Source of the DNA: Glycocaulis profundi
GTDB taxonomy: Bacteria; Pseudomonadota; Alphaproteobacteria; Caulobacterales; Maricaulaceae
Assembly (NCBI GenBank): GCA_007050995.1
Contig: VJOU01000005.1
Span: 1 to 64,000, forward strand
DNA: 64,000 nt
Reading direction: 5' to 3'
Shown here piece after piece: positions 9,192 through 18,242 of this stretch. A program made the position numbers and the translations under genes. The notes under the pieces are model-generated. The model made no database searches and was not told the origin of the DNA. It saw only the letters and a program-made list of their open reading frames with translations. Every line of letters begins with the position of its first letter. The first letter of the stretch is position 1.

Positions 9192-10429
9192 CTATTCGTA
9201 GCGCAGGGCGTCGATGGGATTGAGACGGCTCGCCTGGTGGGCGGGATAGAAGCCGAACACGATCCCGACCCCCGCCGCCGCGCCGATGGCGACCAGCGCG
9301 ATCATGGGCTCGACGGAGACCTGGAAGATCTCCAGCGACTGGACCCAGTAGGCTGCGCCGATCCCCAGCCCCAGCCCCATGAGTCCGCCGGTCAGGCACA
9401 GCACGACCGCCTCGACCAGGAACTGGTTCCTGACATCGCCCTGCCGCGCGCCGATGGCCAGCCTGAGCCCGATCTCGCGGGTGCGCTCGGTCACCGAGAC
9501 CAGCATGATGTTCATGATCCCGATGCCGCCCACCAGCAGCGAGATCGCCGCGGTGATGCCCAGCAGCAGGCCGAGCTGCTGCTCTGTCTCGCTTCGCGCG
9601 CGCAGGAACTCGGCGAAGTTGACCACCGAGAAATTGTCCTCCGCGCCTGGTGAAATGCCCCGGCGAATGCGCAGGACCTCCTCCACCTCGGCGGTGGCCG
9701 CCTCCATGTTGCGCGCGGAATCGATCTGCAGGGTGATGGTCTGCACCGGATCGCGCACGCCCGGCCAGTTCATGCCCGACACGCGCCCGCGCATGGTGGT
9801 GGTGGGGATGATGATGATGTCGTCCTGGTCCTGGCCCCAGCTCGACTGGCCGCGCTCCTCCAGAACACCGATGATCTCCATCGGCACGCCGTTGATCCGC
9901 AGAGCGGCCCCTACCGCGCCGCCGGCGGGGAACAGCTCCCGGGACACCGTCCGGCCGATGACCGCGACGCGCGCCGAGCCGTCGAACTCGGTCATGTCGA
10001 AGAACCGGCCCTCAGCGGGAGTCCATCCCCGGATCGCGAACAGGTCGGGGTGCGAGCCCATCAGTTCGGAGCTCCAGTTCATCCCGTCGGCGACGGCGGT
10101 CACGCTGCGCTCGGACATGAAGCCGGCTGCGGCGGTGATGTAGGGCACTTCGTCGCGCAGAGCCGCGGCGTCGGCATCGCTGAGCATCTGGGCCGAGCCC
10201 GCGCCGCCGCGACGCCCGCCCATGTTGCGCGAGCCGGGCCGGACGTTGAGCGTGTTCGCGCCCAGCGCGGAGATCTGCTCCTCCACCGCAGCGCGCGCGC
10301 CCTGGGACACCGAGATCATCACGATCACCGCGCCCACCCCGATGATGACACCCAGCATGGCCAGGAAGCTGCGCAGGGCGTTCACCCTCAAGGCGGTGAG
10401 GGCGACGGTGACGGCGGCGCCGGGGCTCA

Positions 10430-10433
<4 letters not shown>
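9192..10433 (-). CDS. MacB/FtsX-type ABC transporter permease
   Basis: A 413-residue inner-membrane permease. It has one N-terminal helix (about 20-45), a large periplasmic MacB-PCD domain, then three C-terminal helices with the family motif VTERTREIGLRLAIGARQ and the C-terminal NPIDALRYE. Unlike E. coli MacB, the ATPase is a separate gene, which overlaps this one by ATGA. The set of adaptor, ATPase and permease is the tripartite MacAB layout used to export macrolides, lipopeptides, siderophores or toxins. No TolC gene is present in the window. Confidence 0.88.
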
Positions 10434-11115
<682 letters not shown>

Positions 11116-11116
<1 letters not shown>

Positions 11117-12603
11117 CAGACGGTCTCGCGGATGCGGATGACGACCTGATCACCCTCTTCGAGATCGCCGCCCACGATCTGGGTGAAGGCCCCGTCGGAC
11201 AGCCCGATCATCACCCGGCGCTCGTGCAGGCGGCCGTCAGAGCCGCGCACCCAGACAGCGCCGGGCTGGGGGGCGTCCCCGCCCGCACCGCGTCCGCCGC
11301 CACGTCCACCGCGGCCGGGCTGCTGGCTCATGATCTGTTCGAGGCGAGCCATCTGGGCGGGTTCGAGCACGTCGGCAAGAGCGCGCTGCATGATGCCGCG
11401 GAAATCGGGCTGGGCGCCGGGGAAGCCGCCGCCGGAGGGGCGGTTCTGGCTGAAGGCGGTCTCCAGCGCGCGGGCGGCGCGGTCGCGCTGCTCGCCTTCG
11501 AGCTCAAGCTGATCGAGCAGGCGGTCGGCCATGCCGCCCATGCGTCCGCCGGTGGCGCGCTGGCCGCCTTCGGCGCGGCTGGCGATCAGGGTTTCGGCCG
11601 CGCCGCGGGGCACGAAGCGCAGGGCCGCGCTGGGCACGGACAGGGCGTCCTCGACCTCGCCGGTGACGATGGTGACGTTGGCGGTCATGCCCGGCAGCAG
11701 GCGCTGGCCGGGATTGTCCGCCTCGATGACCACCGTGTAGGTGACCACGTTCTGCTCGGCGAGGGCGGCCAGACGCACCTGCCGGACCTGTCCGCGGAAC
11801 TCGCGCTCGCGGAATGCGTCCACCTCGAAGGTGACGGCCTGGTTCACGGCGATGTTGCCGATGTCGGATTCGTCGACCTGGGCCTCGATCTGGATGCGCG
11901 ACAGGTCCTGCGCGATCAGGAACAGGACAGGCGCGTTCAGGCTGGCCGCGACGGTCTGTCCCACGTCCACCTGCCGGTCCACGATCACCCCGTCGATGGG
12001 CGAGCGAATATAGGTGCGCTGAAGGTCGACCTCGGCGCTTTCAAGGCTCGCCTCGCGCTGCACGAGGGTGGCCTGGGCGTTGCGCAGGTTGGCCTGGGCG
12101 ACCAGAACCTGCGACTGGGCGGAATCGCGGGCGGTCTCGGCGGTGTCGAACTGTGCCTGGGCGTAGGTGCCGCGCGCGAGCAGTTCCTGAGCGCGCTCGA
12201 ACGCGCGCTGGGCCTCGCGGGCCTGTGACTGGGCGTTGGTGACGTTGGCGCGGGCGACCTCCACCTGGGCGGCGGCGACGTCGAGGCTGGCCTGAGCCTC
12301 GCGCACGCGGGTCTCGAAGGACTGGGGATCGAGCCGGGCGATGAGCTGGCCGGCTTCCACCTCGTCGTTGAAGTCGGCGTGCAGCTCGATGAGCTGGCCG
12401 GAGAGCTGAGAGCCCACCTCCACGATGACCAGCGGCGCGATGGCGCCGGTCGAGGCCACCGTGCGCGACAGGTCGCGGGTCTCGGCCCGGCCGGTCTCGA
12501 CCGCCAGGCCCGAAGAATCGCCATTGCCGTTCAGCATGATGAAAGCGGCCGCCCCGAGGGCCGCGACGAGCGCTGCCGCGCCGATGAAAAGTTTGCGATT
12601 CAT
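11116..12603 (-). CDS. MacA-like periplasmic adaptor (HlyD/RND family) with an internal helical insertion
   Basis: A 495-residue membrane-fusion protein. An N-terminal anchor helix (about 7-25) precedes a lipoyl/barrel segment starting about residue 60 (IVEVGSQLSGQLIELHADFNDEV). An Ala/Gln-rich coiled-coil hairpin spans about 90-190, followed by a beta-barrel domain. Most adaptors of this type have about 370-400 residues. The extra ~100 residues (about 350-455) form two predicted helical segments and a Gly/Arg-rich linker (RGGRGGGRGAGG) inside the C-terminal part, before the last beta region (VWVRGSDGRL). The segment LEPAQMARLEQI recalls the LTxxQ motif of Spy/CpxP-like proteins. It heads a three-gene operon with ATPase and permease. 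Confidence 0.85.
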
Positions 12604-12729
12604 GCCTGTTCCATCTTCCCGGATGCGCGCTCGGCGCGAGTCGGCGCCGCTTCATACGCCTGTTGAACGCGGTATCACGCCCCGTTCCGTCGCCGAAAAT
12701 GAAATGTATGTCAGTGACCTGCATTCAAA

Positions 12730-12744
12730 TGAGAATGGTTCGCA
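12730..12744. promoter_or_regulatory. Possible Fur box
   Basis: TGAGAATGGTTCGCA fits a 7-1-7 inverted repeat: TGAGAAT against TGCGAAC, 5 of 7 positions symmetric. It also matches the classical Fur consensus at most of its A/T core positions. It lies 127 bases upstream of the adaptor gene and may overlap the promoter of that minus-strand operon. The call is by eye only. Confidence 0.35.
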
Positions 12745-12796
12745 AATACAGCGGCTTGAAGCTGTCAACACCTGCTGATTTCGCGGTGGTTTCGGC

Positions 12797-12825
12797 TTGC
12801 GGCGGGTGGGCTGTCGCTCTAGCTT
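12797..12825 (+). promoter_or_regulatory. Probable sigma-70 promoter of the nuo operon
   Basis: TTGCGG at 12797-12802 and TAGCTT at 12820-12825 are separated by exactly 17 bases and lie about 97 bases before the nuoA start. This is the best promoter-like pair in the region. Confidence 0.45.
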
Positions 12826-12921
12826 CCGCCCCGACCGAAGGGGGCCTTTTCCTGTCAGCCCGGCGGCGCCGCGATGGCGCGCCATGACGACGGGCCGGGC
12901 CAAACGTGAGGACCACGGCGA

Positions 12922-13287
12922 ATGGACGCGCTGCTCCTTGAATACCTGCCGATCCTGATCTTCCTGGGCATCGCTACCGCCATGGGAATCGGCTTCATCC
13001 TCGCCGCGCACGTCCTCGCGCCGTCGAATCCCGACCCGGAGAAGGTCTCCACGTACGAGTGCGGCTTCAACGCCTTCGACGACGCCCGCCTGAAGTTCGA
13101 CGTCCGATTCTACCTGGTGGCCATCCTGTTCATCATCTTCGACCTGGAGGTGGCGTTCCTGTTCCCGTGGATCTTCCCGATCTTCGAGGGGAACATTTTC
13201 GCCTTCTGGTCCATGATGGTCTTCCTTGGCGTGCTGACCATCGGTTTCCTTTACGAGTGGCGCAAAGGCGCCCTGGACTGGGAGTGA
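12922..13287 (+). CDS. nuoA: NADH-quinone oxidoreductase subunit A
   Basis: Small membrane subunit (121 residues, three predicted helices) at the junction of the complex I arms. It has the conserved loop [27 protein letters not shown] written in family order; the Cys and the acidic residues after it are diagnostic. The ATG follows GTGAGGACC. It is the first gene of a complete 14-gene nuo operon and ends 6 bases before nuoB. Confidence 0.96.
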   Translation: MDALLLEYLPILIFLGIATAMGIGFILAAHVLAPSNPDPEKVSTYECGFNAFDDARLKFDVRFYLVAILFIIFDLEVAFLFPWIFPIFEGNIFAFWSMMVFLGVLTIGFLYEWRKGALDWE

Positions 13288-13293
13288 TCGCCC

Positions 13294-13869
13294 ATGGCTG
13301 ATCCGACCATCAAAGAGCCCGTTCCCGCCGGCGCCGCGGCGCGCGCGCAGACTCCGCTCTACGACCCCAAGAAGCATGATCCCTTCCATGACGGCCTGAG
13401 CGCGCAGCTCGCCGACAAGGGCTTCATCGTGGCCGCCGCCGACGATCTCATCACCTGGGCGCGCACCGGCTCGCTGATGTGGATGACCTTCGGGCTGGCC
13501 TGCTGCGCGGTGGAGATGATGCAGGCGTCCATGCCGCGCTACGACATCGAGCGCTTCGGCGCCGCGCCGCGCGGCTCGCCCCGCCAGTCGGACGTGATGA
13601 TCGTGGCGGGCACCCTGACCAACAAGATGGCTCCGGCCCTGCGCAAGGTCTACGACCAGATGCCCGAGCCGCGCTACGTCATCTCCATGGGGTCGTGCGC
13701 GAACGGGGGCGGGTATTACCACTACTCGTACTCGGTGGTGCGCGGCTGCGACCGCATCGTGCCGGTGGACATCTACGTGCCCGGCTGCCCTCCGACCGCT
13801 GAAGCGCTGATCTACGGCATTCTGCAGCTGCAGAAGAAGATCCGCCGCGAAGGTTCGATCGAGCGCTAG
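13294..13869 (+). CDS. nuoB: NADH-quinone oxidoreductase subunit B
   Basis: A 191-residue peripheral-arm subunit carrying the terminal [4Fe-4S] cluster N2 that passes electrons to quinone. Ligands are visible in [21 protein letters not shown] and [11 protein letters not shown]. The N-terminal 30 residues are a variable, Ala/Pro-rich leader. It lies between nuoA and nuoC with short gaps. Confidence 0.97.
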   Translation: MADPTIKEPVPAGAAARAQTPLYDPKKHDPFHDGLSAQLADKGFIVAAADDLITWARTGSLMWMTFGLACCAVEMMQASMPRYDIERFGAAPRGSPRQSDVMIVAGTLTNKMAPALRKVYDQMPEPRYVISMGSCANGGGYYHYSYSVVRGCDRIVPVDIYVPGCPPTAEALIYGILQLQKKIRREGSIER

Positions 13870-13887
13870 GCCGGAGGATTTCAAGCC

Positions 13888-14502
13888 ATGAGCAAGCCTG
13901 ACACCCTCAATGAGCTGGCCGAGCACATCGCCCAGGCGCTGGACGAGGACGTCCGCGAGTGGCGCGTGACGCACGGCGAGCTGACGGTGCTGATCCACCG
14001 CGACCGCATCGTGAAGGTGCTGACCTTCCTGCGCGACGACGCGGCGTGCCGCTTCACCTCGCTGATCGACATCTGCGGTGTGGACTGGCCCTCACGGACC
14101 GAGCGCTTCGACGTGGTCTACCACCTGCTGTCGATGCACCATAACCAGCGCATCCGCGTGACCCTGCAGACCGACGAAGACACGCCCGTGCCCAGCACGG
14201 TGGAGGTGTTCCCCGCGTCGAACTGGTTCGAGCGCGAGGCTTTCGACATGTACGGTGTGCTGTTCGACAGCCATCCCGACCTGCGCCGGATCCTGACCGA
14301 TTACGGCTTCCACGGGCACCCGCTGCGCAAGGACTTCCCGCTGACGGGCTTCACCGAGGTCCGTTACGACGAGGCGGAGAAGCGGGTGGTCTACCAGCCC
14401 GTCTCGCTGGTCCAGGAATATCGCGACTTCGATTTCCTCTCGCCGTGGGAAGGCGCGAAATACGTGCTGCCCGGCGACGAGAAGGCGGAGGGGAAGGCTT
14501 AG
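13888..14502 (+). CDS. nuoC: NADH-quinone oxidoreductase subunit C
   Basis: A 204-residue, 30-kDa-type subunit of the peripheral arm. It is recognised by [13 protein letters not shown], the segment [25 protein letters not shown] and the [11 protein letters not shown] signature. It is a separate gene, not fused to nuoD as in E. coli. A GGAGG-like site (CCGGAGGATT) precedes the ATG. Confidence 0.97.
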   Translation: MSKPDTLNELAEHIAQALDEDVREWRVTHGELTVLIHRDRIVKVLTFLRDDAACRFTSLIDICGVDWPSRTERFDVVYHLLSMHHNQRIRVTLQTDEDTPVPSTVEVFPASNWFEREAFDMYGVLFDSHPDLRRILTDYGFHGHPLRKDFPLTGFTEVRYDEAEKRVVYQPVSLVQEYRDFDFLSPWEGAKYVLPGDEKAEGKA

Positions 14503-14505
14503 GCC

Positions 14506-15696
14506 ATGGCTGAAACCGACATCCGCAATTTCACGATCAATTTCGGCCCGGTCCACCCGGCGGCCCACGGCGTGCTGCGCCTGGTGCTGGAACTGGACGG
14601 GGAGGTGGTCGAGCGCGTCGATCCGCATATCGGCCTGCTTCACCGCGGCACCGAGAAGCTGCTCGAGCACAAGACCTATCTCCAGGGCATCGGTTATTTC
14701 GACCGTCTCGACTACGTCGCGCCGATGAACCAGGAGCACGCCTTCTGCATGGCCATCGAGCGCCTTGCGGGCATTCCGGTGCCCCGGCGCGGCCAGTATG
14801 TGCGCGTGCTCTATTCAGAGATCGGCCGCATCCTCAATCACCTGCTTAACGTGACCACGCAGGCGATGGACGTGGGCGCGCTGACCCCGCCGCTGTGGGG
14901 CTTCGAAGAGCGCGAGAAGCTGATGGTCTTCTACGAGCGGGCGTCCGGCGCCCGTCTGCACGCGCACTTCTTCCGCCCCGGCGGCGTGCATCAGGACCTG
15001 CCCCAGGAGCTGATCGACGACATCTCCGCATGGTGCGACGCCTTTCCCAAGGCCATCGCGGACATGCACACCCTGCTGACCGAGAACCGCATCTTCAAGC
15101 AACGCAACGTGGACATCGCGGTCGTCAGCCGCGAGGACGCGCTGGCCTGGGGCTTCTCTGGCGTGATGGTGCGCGGTTCGGGCATGGCCTGGGACCTGCG
15201 CCGCTCGCAGCCCTACGAGGTCTATGACGAGCTCGACTTCAAGGTGCCCGTCGGCAAGAACGGCGACAATTACGACCGGTATCTGATCCGCATGGACGAG
15301 ATGCTGGAGTCCGCGAAGATCATGAAGCAGTGCTGCGAATGGCTCTCCAAGGCGGAGAACCAGGGCGAGGTGCTGCCCACCGACACCAAGTTCGCGCCCC
15401 CGCGCCGGGCCGAGATGAAGCGCTCGATGGAAGCGCTCATCCACCACTTCAAGCTCTACACCGAGGGCGTCCATGTGCCCGAGGGCGAGTGCTACGCGGC
15501 GGTCGAGGCCCCCAAGGGCGAGTTCGGCGTCTATCTGGTCGCGGACGGGACCAACAAGCCCTACCGGCTGAAGATCCGCGCGCCGGGCTTCGCCCACCTG
15601 CAGGCGATGGACCACCTGAACAAGGGCCACATGCTGGCGGACGTGTCCGCCATCCTGGGCTCTCTGGACATCGTGTTCGGCGAGGTGGACCGCTGA
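14506..15696 (+). CDS. nuoD: NADH-quinone oxidoreductase subunit D
   Basis: A 396-residue, 49-kDa-type subunit that forms the quinone pocket together with NuoB. Family features include [34 protein letters not shown] and the final [13 protein letters not shown]. The start is 3 bases after the nuoC stop. Its stop overlaps the start of the NTF2-like gene (TGATG), so that gene is translationally coupled. Confidence 0.97.
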   Translation: MAETDIRNFTINFGPVHPAAHGVLRLVLELDGEVVERVDPHIGLLHRGTEKLLEHKTYLQGIGYFDRLDYVAPMNQEHAFCMAIERLAGIPVPRRGQYVRVLYSEIGRILNHLLNVTTQAMDVGALTPPLWGFEEREKLMVFYERASGARLHAHFFRPGGVHQDLPQELIDDISAWCDAFPKAIADMHTLLTENRIFKQRNVDIAVVSREDALAWGFSGVMVRGSGMAWDLRRSQPYEVYDELDFKVPVGKNGDNYDRYLIRMDEMLESAKIMKQCCEWLSKAENQGEVLPTDTKFAPPRRAEMKRSMEALIHHFKLYTEGVHVPEGECYAAVEAPKGEFGVYLVADGTNKPYRLKIRAPGFAHLQAMDHLNKGHMLADVSAILGSLDIVFGEVDR

Positions 15697-16079
15697 TGCT
15701 GGGCGCGGCGACGATGGCGGAACACGCGCGCAGCCCGGCCATGCTGGCCGAGGCGCAGCTCGCGGCGTACAACGCCCGCGATCTGGACGCGTTCGCCGCC
15801 GTCTTCTCCGAGGACGTGGAGGTCTATGACTTCCCCAGCACGCTGTCGCTGAAGGGCCGGGAGGCGTTCCGCGCCCGCTATGTCGAGCGCTTCAAGGCCG
15901 AGGGCCTGGAAGCCGTCGCGGTCCACCGGGCCGTGATCGGAAACCGCGTGATCGACCATGAGCGCGTCTGGCTGGAAGGCCGGGAGAACAGCGCCCCGAT
16001 CGATCTCGTCGTCGTCTACACCGTGCGCGAGGGGCAGATCGCGCGCGTGGACTTCATCAAGGAAGGGTCGCCCCAGTGA
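15696..16079 (+). CDS. NTF2/SnoaL-like protein inside the nuo operon
   Basis: A 127-residue cone-shaped-fold protein of the NTF2/SnoaL (ketosteroid-isomerase-like) type. It shows QLAAYNARDLDAFAAVFSED at the start of the fold, FPSTLSLKGREAFRARY in the middle, and a closing strand GQIARVDFIKEG. It may start at the ATG overlapping the nuoD stop or at 15714. No catalytic residues point to a substrate. It sits exactly between nuoD and nuoE with overlaps on both sides, so it is certainly cotranscribed with complex I. It is not one of the 14 core subunits; a link to complex I is inferred from position only. Confidence 0.85.
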   Translation: MLGAATMAEHARSPAMLAEAQLAAYNARDLDAFAAVFSEDVEVYDFPSTLSLKGREAFRARYVERFKAEGLEAVAVHRAVIGNRVIDHERVWLEGRENSAPIDLVVVYTVREGQIARVDFIKEGSPQ

Positions 16080-16930
16080 GCGTGCGCCGTCTTGCAGCCG
16101 AACAGCCCGAAAGCTTCGCGTTCTCAAAGAACAGCGAGGACAAGGTCTCGTTCTGGATGAACAAGTATCCGACCGAGCGCAGAGCCTCGGCCGTGATCCC
16201 GCTGCTCTGGCTCGCCCAGAAGCAGGAGGGCTGGGTGTCCGAGCCGGCGATGCGCGAGATCGCGACGCGCTGCGCCATGCCCTATATCCGCGTCTACGAG
16301 GTCGCGACCTTCTACACGATGTTCAACCTCGAGCCTGTGGGCGAGCACCTGATCCAGGTGTGCGGCACCACGCCGTGCTGGCTGCGAGGCGCGGACGACC
16401 TGAAGGCCGTGTGCGAGAGCCGCATCGGCAAGAAGGGCCGCGGCAACGTCTCCGCGGACGGCAAGTTCTCCTGGGAAGAGGTCGAGTGCTTGGGCGCATG
16501 CTCGAACGCGCCGATGGTGCAGATCGCCAACCGGGACGGGGACTACTACTACGAAGACCTGACGGCTGAGGCGCTTGAGACGATCCTCGACGATCTGGCG
16601 GCTGGAAAACCGGTCGAACAGGGTCCTGTGACGGCCCGCACCGCGTCCGAGCCCTTCGAAGCGAAGGTGGAGACGCTGGTCGAGGCGAGCCTGTTCGACG
16701 GTTCGCGCGCGAAACCGATCACGCTGCCGAACATCTCCGGATCCGGCGTCGGCGAGCCTGAGCCCGCCACCGAAAAGAAACCCACCGACGACCGGGAGAA
16801 GGTCCAGGCCAAGACGGGCAAGGCGACCGCCAAGCCCGCGCCGCGCTCCAAGAAGGAGGCGGACAAGCCTGAGGACGCCCAGCCGAAGAAGCCCGCGAAG
16901 CCGCGCGCCGCCAAGAAGACGGAGGGCTAG
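16076..16930 (+). CDS. nuoE: NADH-quinone oxidoreductase subunit E with long C-terminal tail
   Basis: A 24-kDa-type subunit holding the [2Fe-2S] cluster N1a. Ligands are in VCGTTPCWLRG and VECLGACSNAP. The core ends near residue 170. A further ~110 residues run into a Lys/Pro/Ala-rich tail (KPAKPRAAKKTEG at the end), longer than E. coli NuoE (166 residues). Such tails occur in other alphaproteobacteria and are likely disordered. The start is GTG overlapping the upstream stop (GTGA). Confidence 0.95.
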   Translation: MSVRRLAAEQPESFAFSKNSEDKVSFWMNKYPTERRASAVIPLLWLAQKQEGWVSEPAMREIATRCAMPYIRVYEVATFYTMFNLEPVGEHLIQVCGTTPCWLRGADDLKAVCESRIGKKGRGNVSADGKFSWEEVECLGACSNAPMVQIANRDGDYYYEDLTAEALETILDDLAAGKPVEQGPVTARTASEPFEAKVETLVEASLFDGSRAKPITLPNISGSGVGEPEPATEKKPTDDREKVQAKTGKATAKPAPRSKKEADKPEDAQPKKPAKPRAAKKTEG

Positions 16931-16933
16931 ACC

Positions 16934-18238
16934 ATGACCCAGCTTCTTCTCGACAAGGACCGCATCTTCACCAACCTGTACGGCCATCACGACTTCCGTC
17001 TGGAAGCCGCGAAACAGCGCGGCTGCTGGAACGGGACGGCGGAGATGCTCCAGCAGGGCCGAGAGTGGATCATCGGCGAGGTCAAAGGCTCGGGCCTGCG
17101 CGGTCGGGGCGGGGCGGGTTTCCCCACCGGCCTGAAATGGTCCTTCATGCCCAAGGAAGTGGGCAATCGCCCGCACTATCTGGTGGTCAACGCGGACGAG
17201 TCCGAGCCGGGCACGTGCAAAGACCGCGAGATCATGCGCCATGATCCGCACCACCTGATCGAAGGCTGCCTGATCGCGTCCTTCGCGATGCAGGCTCACG
17301 CCTGCTACATCTACATCCGCGGCGAGTACGTGCACGAGCGCAACCAGCTCGAGGCCGCCATCGCCGAAGCCTATGAGAACAAGCTCATCGGCAAGGACAA
17401 CATTCACGGCTGGGATTTCGACCTCTACGTCCATCACGGGGCGGGGGCGTATATCTGCGGCGAGGAGACCGCGCTGCTCGAAAGCCTGGAAGGCAAGAAG
17501 GGCCAGCCGCGCCTGAAGCCGCCTTTCCCGGCGAACGCGGGCCTCTACGGCGCGCCGACCACGGTCAACAACGTGGAATCCATCGCGGTGGTCCCCACCA
17601 TCCTGCGCCGGTCCAAGGAGTGGTTCCTGGGCTTCGGGCGCGAGGGCAATGCGGGCACCAAGATCTTCTCGATCTCGGGCCACGTGAACGCGCCGTGCAA
17701 CATCGAAGAGGCGATGTCGATCCCGCTCAGGACTCTCATCGAGAGCTATGCGGGCGGCGTGCGCGGCGGCTGGGACAATCTCAAGGCCGTCATCCCCGGC
17801 GGCTCCTCGGTGCCCCTGCTGCCCAAGGAAATCTGCGACGACGTGCTGATGGATTTCGACGCGCTCAAGGAGCACAAGTCGGGCCTGGGCACCGCGGCGG
17901 TGATCGTCATGGACAAGTCCACCGACATCGTGAAGGCCATCGCGCGCATCAGCTATTTCTACAAGCACGAGAGCTGCGGCCAGTGCACGCCCTGCCGCGA
18001 GGGCACGGGCTGGATGTGGCGGGTGCTCGAGCGCATGGCGCGCGGCGAGGCGGAGACCCGCGAGATCGACGACCTGCTGGACGTGGCCGGCCAGGTCGAG
18101 GGCCACACCATCTGCGCGCTGGGCGACGCCGCGGCGTGGCCGGTGCAGGGCCTGATCAGGCATTTCCGCCACGAGATCGAAGAGCGCATCGAGAACTACC
18201 GGGCCGGTCGCCCGGTGTTCGTGGCGGCGGCGGAGTAG
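16934..18238 (+). CDS. nuoF: NADH-quinone oxidoreductase subunit F
   Basis: A 434-residue, 51-kDa-type subunit that binds NADH and FMN and carries [4Fe-4S] cluster N3. It shows the glycine-rich nucleotide sites [13 protein letters not shown] and [19 protein letters not shown], the cluster ligands [10 protein letters not shown], and the fourth ligand in [13 protein letters not shown]. It begins 3 bases after nuoE. Confidence 0.97.
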   Translation: MTQLLLDKDRIFTNLYGHHDFRLEAAKQRGCWNGTAEMLQQGREWIIGEVKGSGLRGRGGAGFPTGLKWSFMPKEVGNRPHYLVVNADESEPGTCKDREIMRHDPHHLIEGCLIASFAMQAHACYIYIRGEYVHERNQLEAAIAEAYENKLIGKDNIHGWDFDLYVHHGAGAYICGEETALLESLEGKKGQPRLKPPFPANAGLYGAPTTVNNVESIAVVPTILRRSKEWFLGFGREGNAGTKIFSISGHVNAPCNIEEAMSIPLRTLIESYAGGVRGGWDNLKAVIPGGSSVPLLPKEICDDVLMDFDALKEHKSGLGTAAVIVMDKSTDIVKAIARISYFYKHESCGQCTPCREGTGWMWRVLERMARGEAETREIDDLLDVAGQVEGHTICALGDAAAWPVQGLIRHFRHEIEERIENYRAGRPVFVAAAE

Positions 18239-18242
18239 GACC

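Larger units (their letters stand above)
12604..12921. promoter_or_regulatory. Intergenic region between the MacAB-like operon and nuo
   Basis: These 318 bases separate divergent operons and hold no convincing gene. A 74-codon frame inside lacks a ribosome site and resembles no family I know. The left part is unusually AT-rich for this genome and contains a Fur-like site and a minus-strand TTGACA (plus 12763-12768) that may be the -35 of the efflux operon. The right part holds the probable nuo promoter. Confidence 0.5.

Noticed and set aside
12663-12887. A 74-codon plus-strand frame upstream of nuoA
   Set aside because: No Shine-Dalgarno, no recognisable protein, and it overlies the AT-rich control region with the Fur-like site and the nuo promoter.
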